Shown: piece by piece, positions 1 through 4,604 of the stretch
Position numbering within the stretch: position 1 is the first letter of the stretch
How the letters are laid out: every line of letters starts with the position of its first letter
Source of the DNA: CAZAIO01 sp964485235
GTDB lineage: Bacteria > Chloroflexota > Dehalococcoidia > GIF9 > UBA5629
Reading direction: 5' to 3'
Assembly: GCA_964485235.1 (NCBI GenBank)
Contig: CAZAIO010000128.1
Location: 1-7,298 of the forward strand
DNA length: 7,298 nt
Translations under genes and position numbers: made by a program
The notes under the pieces: generated by a model
The model's input: the letters and a program-made list of their open reading frames with translations, nothing else
Database searches by the model: none
Told to the model about the DNA's origin: nothing

Positions 1-344
1 GTATGCTGGGGAGGTACAATGGTATTTATGAACAACCACGAAAGCTATTGCATGGTCTATCCGGTATGAAACTTGTCGAGATGGCAATGAACCGTGAGCA
101 AAGTTTCTGCTGTGGAGGTGGTGGAGGTAACCTGTGGCTGGACGATAATAATGGCAAGAGAATAGGCGACGCACGTTTCGAGCAGGCAATTGCTGCCGGG
201 GCGCAGGTAATTACGACAGCTTGTCCGTTTTGTTTGCAGATGCTCGATGAAGCTAAAAGGATGAACGATAGTGACAGTGTGCCGGAGGTACTGGATATCG
301 CCGAATTGATAGTGCAGTCTGCGAATAAAAAGCGGGACTTATAA
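1..344 (+). CDS. Heterodisulfide reductase-type Fe-S oxidoreductase, C-terminal fragment (5' truncated)
   Basis: This is the end of a cysteine-rich CCG-domain protein of the HdrB/HdrD/GlpC/LutA type. Such proteins carry electrons through Fe-S clusters between a donor and quinones, disulfides or flavoproteins. Visible motifs are LGRYNGIYEQPR, then FCCGGGGGNLWLD, then ACPFCLQML. These match the family pattern Cys...CCG...CxxC, in which the cysteines bind a non-cubane 4Fe-4S cluster. The first Cys of the motif normally sits just before LGRYN. The two bases at the window edge (GT) would complete TGT (Cys) if the missing base is T, which is inference. The first ATG, at position 3, is therefore internal and the gene starts upstream. 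No signal peptide or membrane segment is present in this part. It ends about 80 bases before the promoter of the next module. The exact substrate cannot be told from this fragment. Confidence 0.88.
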   Translation, partial: MLGRYNGIYEQPRKLLHGLSGMKLVEMAMNREQSFCCGGGGGNLWLDDNNGKRIGDARFEQAIAAGAQVITTACPFCLQMLDEAKRMNDSDSVPEVLDIAELIVQSANKKRDL

Positions 345-423
345 TCTACTTTTTTATAAAGCCGGTTAAAAATTGCGTAGTGGTCTAATTTGGACATAAT
401 GTGAAATGTATGTTAGTTAGTGG

Positions 424-452
424 TTGACAGTAGTGATGAACTGTGCTACATA
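424..452 (+). promoter_or_regulatory. Predicted promoter of the toxin-antitoxin operon
   Basis: The -35 is TTGACA (424-429), a perfect consensus match. A 17-bp spacer leads to TACATA (447-452). A consensus TATAAT follows at 453-458 but would need a 23-bp spacer, so it is less likely to be the -10. Transcription would begin near 459, just upstream of the repeat array at 466-513. Confidence 0.55.
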
Positions 453-465
453 TATAATATATGAA

Positions 466-513
466 ATATTGTACCATATATTGTACAAGAATGAGTACCT
501 TATATTGTGCAAT
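466..513 (+). repeat. Four tandem 12-nt repeats, candidate autoregulatory operator
   Basis: Four consecutive 12-base units fill the space between the predicted transcription start and the Shine-Dalgarno sequence. They are ATATTGTACCAT (466), ATATTGTACAAG (478), AATGAGTACCTT (490, degenerate) and ATATTGTGCAAT (502). The GTAC/GTGC core recurs at 471, 483, 495 and 507. The second unit contains the palindrome TTGTACAA (481-488). Toxin-antitoxin operons are usually repressed by the antitoxin or the TA complex binding repeated sites near the promoter. This is the natural candidate for that site, by inference from its position. Confidence 0.65.
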
Positions 514-524
514 GGAGGCTAAAA

Positions 525-971
525 ATGACAACTACACTTTTTTCTGATGATATTGTAAATGCATCTGAATTTAGAACTAAACAAAAATATTGGTTTAACA
601 GGGCTTCTTCTAATCCTGTTACTATTACTTACGGTTCCCGTAATTTTGCTATTATGGAACGTGAGAAAATCTCTAATCTATACGTGAGAAAATATTATCT
701 GGAATTGGTTATACGACATTGCGACGAAGTACTGAAAGGGGTAGATAGTAGTATATTTCCCTGGCTTAGTTATCTAGATGACGGAGAAAAAAAAGAATTT
801 CATAATGAATTAATAGCCAGTGTTGCGAAGGCAGTAACTGCTGATAGTTGGTCTACTGTGGATGAATTAATAGAGGATTGGAAAGCTACAGCAGAAACTA
901 AAAGTAATTCTGCTGTCATGAAGGCTCTGAAGGCTAAAGTAAGTAAGGATGACTATGTTATTATTAGATAA
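525..971 (+). CDS. Phd/YefM-family antitoxin with long C-terminal extension
   Basis: This is a 148-residue protein. Residues 1-53 (SDDIVNASEFRTKQKYWFNR, then PVTITYGSRNFAIMERE) fit the Phd/YefM fold, a DNA-binding dimer that represses its own operon and neutralises a toxin. YefM and Phd proteins are usually about 75-90 residues. Here some 95 further residues follow, acidic and predicted helical, with no motif I recognise; they probably include the toxin-binding segment. The ATG at 525 is chosen because GGAGG (514-518) lies 6 bases upstream. An in-frame GTG at 507 lies inside the repeat array and lacks such a site. The stop overlaps the next start as TAATG, which couples translation. The coding sequence is visibly more A+T-rich than the aro genes downstream, consistent with a mobile module. 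The toxin neighbour supports the call. Confidence 0.78.
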   Translation: MTTTLFSDDIVNASEFRTKQKYWFNRASSNPVTITYGSRNFAIMEREKISNLYVRKYYLELVIRHCDEVLKGVDSSIFPWLSYLDDGEKKEFHNELIASVAKAVTADSWSTVDELIEDWKATAETKSNSAVMKALKAKVSKDDYVIIR

Positions 972-1240
972 TGGAAACATATAAAATTAAATGTAGGAAT
1001 TCTGTTTCCAGAGATTGGTATAAGGTAGAAGAAGACTTACCAGATGCAATGGAGCGATGCAAAAAGTTTCTCCAAACATCACCATCGGATAGACTTAAAT
1101 CAGGTGGCAGGCTTAAGAAATTAAAGGGTAAACAAAATGGTATTTTGCAATATGACATAGATGATAGCCATCGTGTTTGGTATGTAGTTGATAAGAAGGA
1201 ACGTATTGTTGAAATTAAATATATTGGTACTCATCCCTAA
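971..1240 (+). CDS. RelE/ParE-superfamily toxin
   Basis: This is an 89-residue basic protein that begins on the last base of the antitoxin stop codon (TAATG). It has no good ribosome site of its own, so it is probably translated by coupling. Size and layout match the RelE/ParE/HigB superfamily: N-terminal helices, a Lys/Arg-rich stretch (RLKKLKGKQNG, residues 47-57), then strands with HRVWYVVD (67-74) and IVEIKYIGTHP (79-89). RelE-type members cut mRNA on the ribosome, while ParE-type members poison gyrase. The basic patch, the Arg in HRVWY and the C-terminal His favour a RelE-like ribonuclease, but the sequence alone does not settle it. Nothing suggests truncation. It is followed by about 200 bases with no recognised feature. 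Confidence 0.75.
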   Translation: METYKIKCRNSVSRDWYKVEEDLPDAMERCKKFLQTSPSDRLKSGGRLKKLKGKQNGILQYDIDDSHRVWYVVDKKERIVEIKYIGTHP

Positions 1241-1443
1241 ATAGTAAAGAGTTATTTGTGGCCGAACCACCCTGAAGATATTAATCAATTGGCTTATTAT
1301 TTAGTATAGGAATCTATAAAGGAAGATAATCAACACTAAAGCGATAAACTCCAAAATAGCCAGTAAATACTTTCTCACTCACATATCTCTATCATTTTGA
1401 ATTATCATTATTTCTTGACTTTGTCTAGTACCACTACCAAAAA
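1241..1443. other. Intergenic stretch with no recognised feature
   Basis: This A+T-rich sequence lies between the toxin gene and the aro promoter. I see no convincing ORF, RNA gene or terminator. A TTGACT at 1415-1420 has no -10 at the right distance. Confidence 0.5.
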
Positions 1444-1472
1444 TTGACAAAGGACCGCCTATCTGGTATAAA
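1444..1472 (+). promoter_or_regulatory. Predicted promoter of the aroF-tyrA operon
   Basis: The -35 is TTGACA (1444-1449), followed by a 17-bp spacer and TATAAA (1467-1472). Predicted transcription start is near 1479. That gives a leader of about 22 bases before the leader-peptide ATG at 1501 and about 230 bases before the first enzyme gene. Confidence 0.75.
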
Positions 1473-1500
1473 TCAATCTGCTAATAAATTTACGGTAAAA

Positions 1501-1590
1501 ATGTTGAACAATATCACCTCCAATACTTATTATTACGCTTATTACTGGTATTACGGAGAATCGGTTCTCCCGGAGGGTGATATCGCATAA
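1501..1590 (+). CDS. Tyrosine-rich leader peptide of the aroF-tyrA attenuator
   Basis: A 29-codon reading frame opens at the ATG 22 bases after the predicted transcription start and closes with TAA at 1588-1590. Codons 10-18 read YYYAYYWYY, which is seven Tyr, one Ala and one Trp. The peptide therefore works as a tyrosine sensor: a ribosome short of charged tRNA-Tyr would stall there. The genes downstream encode DAHP synthase and prephenate dehydrogenase, the latter specific to tyrosine synthesis, so composition and target agree. The run of Tyr codons (1528-1554) lies between the two arms of the 1:2 RNA stem, and the stop codon lies just after segment 2, as in the trp and pheA leaders. The ribosome site is weak, with only CGG about 6 bases upstream. 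An alternative TTG start lies at 1504. The peptide itself probably has no function after synthesis. Confidence 0.85.
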   Translation: MLNNITSNTYYYAYYWYYGESVLPEGDIA

Positions 1591-1651
1591 AAATTTGAAC
1601 ACAGTTTAGCAGAAAGAAGTGTAGCAAAATGAAGCCCTCCGGAAGGAGGGC
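1511..1651 (+). promoter_or_regulatory. Tyrosine-responsive transcription attenuator (alternative RNA structures)
   Basis: Segment 1 (1511-1521, ATATCACCTCC) pairs with segment 2 (1572-1583, GGAGGGTGATAT) over 11 bp with one bulged G. Segment 2 with its flank (1570-1577, CCGGAGGG) also pairs perfectly with segment 3 (1635-1642, CCCTCCGG), plus a possible G-U at 1578/1634. Segment 3 is the 5' arm of the terminator (3:4). Expected behaviour: a ribosome stalled on the first Tyr codons covers segment 1, frees segment 2 to pair with 3, and blocks termination. A ribosome reaching the stop covers segment 2, so the terminator forms. Without translation, 1:2 forms and termination again follows. A further hairpin, GGAGAA-TCGG-TTCTCC (1555-1570), lies between the Tyr codons and segment 2 and might pace polymerase or stack on the antiterminator. 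The pairings are seen in the sequence; the regulation is inferred from the classical model. Confidence 0.82.
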
Positions 1652-1657
1652 TTTTTT
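1634..1657 (+). terminator. Rho-independent terminator (attenuator) upstream of aroF
   Basis: A perfect 7-bp stem GCCCTCC / GGAGGGC (1634-1640 / 1645-1651) with a GGAA loop is followed by six T (1652-1657). It lies 54 bases before the aroF start in the direction of transcription, so it must be conditional. Its 5' arm is the partner of the antiterminator segment at 1570-1577. Confidence 0.9.
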
Positions 1658-1710
1658 ATTACCCTTTTTCAGATATGTTTTGATAAAAATAAATATTCGG
1701 GAGATAAATA

Positions 1711-2769
1711 ATGATCATCATGAATGCAGATGCAACGCCGGAACAAATTGCCCGCGTTGTGGAAGAAACACAAAGACTTGGTTTACGGGCCGACGTTTCT
1801 CATGGAGTCTACAAAACGATAATAGGGCTGGTGGGCGATGAAAAGAAAGTCCCGTTCAGCTTCTTTTCGGACCTTCCCGGGGTGAAAGAAGCGGTCTCCG
1901 TTGAGGTGCCTTATAAATTGATAAGCAGGGAATACAGCAAATTTTCCGGGGGCACCGGTAAAACTGAAGTGATCAAGGTTGGTGACATCGAAATAGGAGG
2001 GGACAGCCCTGTCTATATGGCCGGACCGTGCGCGGTAGAAAGCAAAGAACAGCTTTTTAAAATAGCCGAAGGTGTAAAAAAAGCCGGTGCACAAATCCTG
2101 CGCGGCGGCGTGTTTAAGCCGAGAAGCTCGGTCCATTCATTTCAGGGACTCGGGGCGGAAAGTTCCGAGAAAGCAGTAGAGGCATTGAAATGGATGAATG
2201 AAGCAGGGAAAAAGTTCGGGCTGGCTGTTGTAACAGAAGTGCGAGGTGAGGCATATGTGGATATGGTTGCGGAGTATGTGGATATTCTCCAGGTCGGCGC
2301 CAGGAACATGTATGACCAGGACCTGCTCACGAGCATCGCACGTACGGGAAAACCGGTGTTGTTCAAACGTCATTTCGGGGCGAGCATCGAAGAGTTTCTC
2401 TCATATGCCGAATATATTGCGGCGGAAGGCAATAAAAAGATAATCCTCTGTGAGCGCGGGATAATTCCTATGGGCAAAGGGAAGGAGTATACCCGGTACA
2501 CTCTCGATCTCGCAGCGGTGCCTGTTATCCAGCGCGAGACGTATCTGCCGGTTATTATAGACCCGAGTCATTCAACAGGTCGGAGAGATCTTGTTTTTAA
2601 TATGAGCTGCGCGGCTATAGCAGCGGGGGCGAACGGACTGATGATCGAAGTACATGTGAGTCCGTCTGAGGCGCTGGTCGACGGCCGCCAGATGATATTA
2701 CCGGAAGAGTTGAAAAATGTGATTGAGATGTGCGGGAAGATCAGGAAATTAACATTAAATATGGCATAG
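1711..2769 (+). CDS. aroF: 3-deoxy-7-phosphoheptulonate (DAHP) synthase, type I, with N-terminal ACT-like domain
   Basis: This cytoplasmic enzyme condenses phosphoenolpyruvate and erythrose 4-phosphate, the first step of aromatic amino acid synthesis. At 352 residues it has the architecture of the Thermotoga/Bacillus-type (I-beta) enzyme. Residues 1-70 form a ferredoxin-like regulatory domain starting MIIMNADATPEQIARVVEE. The TIM barrel follows. Barrel motifs are MAGPCAVES (103-111), GGVFKPRSSVHSFQGLG (132-148), QVGARNM (194-200), KRHFGAS (219-225), IIDPSHSTGRR (282-292) and MIEVH (311-315). Likely metal ligands are Cys107, His287, Glu313 and Asp324. In relatives the N-terminal domain gives feedback inhibition, often by tyrosine. 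The start is chosen for GGGAG (1699-1703) 7 bases upstream. tyrA follows after 21 bases. Expression should depend on the Tyr attenuator. The gene is more G+C-rich than its upstream neighbours. The symbol is used loosely, as this clade is also called aroA or aroG in some genomes. Confidence 0.95.
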   Translation: MIIMNADATPEQIARVVEETQRLGLRADVSHGVYKTIIGLVGDEKKVPFSFFSDLPGVKEAVSVEVPYKLISREYSKFSGGTGKTEVIKVGDIEIGGDSPVYMAGPCAVESKEQLFKIAEGVKKAGAQILRGGVFKPRSSVHSFQGLGAESSEKAVEALKWMNEAGKKFGLAVVTEVRGEAYVDMVAEYVDILQVGARNMYDQDLLTSIARTGKPVLFKRHFGASIEEFLSYAEYIAAEGNKKIILCERGIIPMGKGKEYTRYTLDLAAVPVIQRETYLPVIIDPSHSTGRRDLVFNMSCAAIAAGANGLMIEVHVSPSEALVDGRQMILPEELKNVIEMCGKIRKLTLNMA

Positions 2770-2790
2770 GGATAGTAAGCGGGGAAAGTT

Positions 2791-3660
2791 ATGAAAATAG
2801 CGATACTGGGCGGTTCAGGAAAGATGGGCCGGTGGTTTGGCGAACTGTTGTTGAAAGAGGGACATGAGATAACGATTACCGGCCGTAATCCTGAGAGACT
2901 AAGGAACGCGGGGCAGCAACTCGGCGTTCCTGTTGCTACGAATATAGATGCAGTAAGATGGGCGGATATAGTGCTCATTTCAATACCGATAGATGATTTT
3001 GTCGGAGTGGTAAAAGAGGTTGCACCGTATATCCGACAGGACCAGACGGTCATAGAGATTACTTCAATAAAGATGCTTCCGCTGGATACGATCCATGAGC
3101 ATATTAAAAGTGAAAAAGTCCTGGGTGTACATCCCATGTTCGGTCCGGGTGCAACGGACCTTGCGCAGCATAATTTCGTGCTCACACCGACAAACAAGGC
3201 AGAGAGAGACCTTGCGGTCAAAGTGGGCGACTACCTGAAAGCCAGGGGTGGGAAAGTAGTTACCATGTCGCCGGACAAACATGACGAAATGATGAGCGTC
3301 GTCCTCAGCTTCTGCCATTTCATAGCGCTGGTGTCTGCAGATACGCTGCTGGATATCGGCAGTCTACAGCAACTGAATACAATCGGCGGCACCAGCTATA
3401 GAATGCTTATGACCTTTATTGCCAGCGTCATATCGGAAGACCCGTCGCTGTACGCAGCGTTGCAGATGAATCTTCCGTTTACGGTAAAAATGGAGACCTT
3501 GTTCCAGGATAAAGTGAAGAAATGGGCGGATATGGTGAAAAAAGGTGAAAGGCCGGAGTTTATTTCAAATATGGAACATATAAAAAGGGTGTTTGCGGCA
3601 GAAAATACAGATGTCGATGAGGCTTACCGGAATGGCTATAAACTCGTGGAACATTTATAA
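2791..3660 (+). CDS. tyrA: Prephenate dehydrogenase
   Basis: This enzyme oxidatively decarboxylates prephenate to 4-hydroxyphenylpyruvate, the tyrosine-specific branch step. The 289-residue protein opens with a Rossmann motif, MKIAILGGSGKMG (1-13). The second strand is followed by GRNPER (31-36); the Arg rather than Asp or Glu there suggests NADP preference, which is inference. LGVHPMFGPG (111-120) carries the conserved catalytic His of the family (His114). The remaining helical dimerisation region includes SVVLSFCHFIALVSADTLL (169-187). No ACT or chorismate mutase domain is attached, so this is a stand-alone dehydrogenase. An arogenate-using enzyme cannot be excluded. The start has GGGGAAAG (2781-2788) just upstream and a 21-base gap to aroF, so the two genes form an operon. 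About 270 bases without another gene follow. Confidence 0.92.
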   Translation: MKIAILGGSGKMGRWFGELLLKEGHEITITGRNPERLRNAGQQLGVPVATNIDAVRWADIVLISIPIDDFVGVVKEVAPYIRQDQTVIEITSIKMLPLDTIHEHIKSEKVLGVHPMFGPGATDLAQHNFVLTPTNKAERDLAVKVGDYLKARGGKVVTMSPDKHDEMMSVVLSFCHFIALVSADTLLDIGSLQQLNTIGGTSYRMLMTFIASVISEDPSLYAALQMNLPFTVKMETLFQDKVKKWADMVKKGERPEFISNMEHIKRVFAAENTDVDEAYRNGYKLVEHL

Positions 3661-3889
3661 GTTCTAGTGAGAATAAATGGATTAATCAAAAATATATACC
3701 TGTTTAAAAACACTTCACTAATTGTTGGTTGCTCCAAATATACATACTATTGTCTGGATACACAGGGATAAAGCCTTATTAATAATTTTCAGAGTGTGTC
3801 TTTGCTGTAGGGGGCTGAATCTTTATGCAGAGCCGTAATCGTCTTTTATATTTACCTTCTCTATTGTTTCCGGGTGCTATTCTGTTTTT

Positions 3890-3918
3890 TTGACAAAAAG
3901 GATATAAAGTATTATATT
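3890..3918 (+). promoter_or_regulatory. Predicted promoter of the first fur-family gene
   Basis: TTGACA (3890-3895), a 17-bp spacer and TATATT (3913-3918). The start of transcription would fall near 3924-3926, within a few bases of the candidate start codons TTG 3924 and ATG 3930. That leaves no room for a Shine-Dalgarno sequence. Confidence 0.7.
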
Positions 3919-3924
3919 TATAAT

Positions 3925-3939
3925 TGAAAATGAATCTCA
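3925..3939 (+). promoter_or_regulatory. Candidate Fur box overlapping the transcription and translation start
   Basis: TGAAAATGAATCTCA matches the 7-1-7 Fur consensus TGATAATNATTATCA at 11 of 14 defined positions. It covers the predicted +1 and the ATG of a Fur-family gene, a position suited to autorepression. Confidence 0.5.
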
Positions 3940-4337
3940 ATCTCAATAATTCTACAAAACGATTGGTTACTTCTCAGCGAAGGTTGATCCTAGATATCAT
4001 TAAGGAAGCTCATGAGCATATAGATGCCAAGGCGATATATCGCAAGGCAAACGAGCGGGATTCACAAATCAGCCTTGCTACTGTTTATCGAAACCTGCGG
4101 TTTTTCAATGAAATTGGATTGATAGAGGAAAGAAATCTGGGACAGCCGAGATGCTATTATGAAATGAAGCGGCAGGGAGAACATCATCATTTGATATGCC
4201 AGGGTTGTGGTCGTGTTATAGAAATTGATAGTCCTCTGATTGGAGAATTGATAAAAAGATTGCAGCAAAAAAATAGATTTAACGTATCTAAGGCTGAATT
4301 ATGTATTGTAGGATATTGCAGCAAATGCAAGAAATAA
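3930..4337 (+). CDS. Fur-family metal-dependent transcriptional regulator (paralogue 1)
   Basis: This is a 135-residue DNA-binding repressor of the Fur/PerR/Zur family. The N-terminal winged helix includes TSQRRLILDII (14-24) and LATVYRNLRFFNEIGLIEE (49-67). The C-terminal metal and dimer domain has HHHLICQGCGRVIEID (85-100) and GYCSKC (128-133). Cys90/Cys93 and Cys130/Cys133 form the structural zinc site. His30, His85 and His87 are likely regulatory metal ligands. The residue matching PerR Asp104 is Glu98, which favours Fur-type iron sensing over PerR-type peroxide sensing, by inference. It is about half identical to the second paralogue at 5972-6427. The ATG has no ribosome site, and an in-frame TTG lies at 3924. 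The promoter position suggests a leaderless or near-leaderless mRNA. Which metal it senses is not certain. Confidence 0.92.
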   Translation: MNLNLNNSTKRLVTSQRRLILDIIKEAHEHIDAKAIYRKANERDSQISLATVYRNLRFFNEIGLIEERNLGQPRCYYEMKRQGEHHHLICQGCGRVIEIDSPLIGELIKRLQQKNRFNVSKAELCIVGYCSKCKK

Positions 4338-4360
4338 CTGATTCTGAATTGTTTGCAGTG

Positions 4361-4391
4361 AAGAACTTCAATTGTATGTAAAAAAGTTCTT
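4361..4391. repeat. 8-bp inverted repeat downstream of fur paralogue 1
   Basis: AAGAACTT (4361-4368) and AAGTTCTT (4384-4391) are perfect inverse complements around a 15-base loop, beginning 24 bases after the stop codon. No T-run follows, so it is not a standard intrinsic terminator. It may protect the mRNA 3' end or serve as a protein site. Confidence 0.4.
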
Positions 4392-4494
4392 GGGATTATT
4401 GTACGTGGCAGCAAATTCTGAAGATGCAGATAAATCAGACTAACAATCGGAAATACATATCAAAAAGAGCATAGAACGGGAGTAGAACTTGATG

Positions 4495-4519
4495 ACAACA
4501 TGTTCTCAAACAACATGTT
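4495..4519. promoter_or_regulatory. Two direct copies of a palindrome upstream of the flavoprotein gene
   Basis: ACAACATGTT occurs at 4495-4504 and again at 4510-4519, 15 bases apart. Each copy contains the perfect palindrome AACATGTT. The pair sits about 90 bases before the start codon at 4605, in the likely promoter region, though I cannot fit a confident -35/-10 there. This looks like a dimer-binding operator for an unidentified regulator, and it does not resemble a Fur box. Confidence 0.45.
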
Positions 4520-4604
4520 TAGAGTAATTTCGCACTTAGTAATTTATGCAGTCAGGGAAAGGATAAGATAAAGGGCAAAAGTAATTTTATAGAGGAGGTA
4601 TGTG

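Noticed and set aside
26..397. Minus-strand open frame of 123 codons.
   Set aside because: It mirrors the clear Fe-S oxidoreductase frame on the + strand, which has recognised motifs.
1415..1443. TTGACT considered as a second aro promoter.
   Set aside because: The sequence 17 bases downstream (CAAAAA) is not a -10, while the promoter at 1444-1472 fits well.
1574..1586. AGGGTGATATCGC resembles the T-box consensus AGGGTGGNACCGC, which would suggest a T-box riboswitch before aroF.
   Set aside because: The UGGN needed to pair with the tRNA NCCA end is altered to TGAT. The same bases are explained as leader-peptide codons and as segment 2 of the attenuator.
1629..1841. Open frame of 70 codons overlapping the start of aroF.
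   Set aside because: It begins inside the attenuator terminator and reads aroF in the wrong frame. It has no ribosome site and is a shadow.
2568..3221. Minus-strand open frame of 217 codons across the aroF-tyrA junction.
   Set aside because: It is antisense to two well-identified enzymes, with no known motif and no upstream signals.
4552..4562. TCAGGGAAAGG is shared with 6513-6523, upstream of the ferredoxin gene.
   Set aside because: It is a purine-rich stretch close to ribosome sites in both places. Eleven bases is too little to claim a common element.
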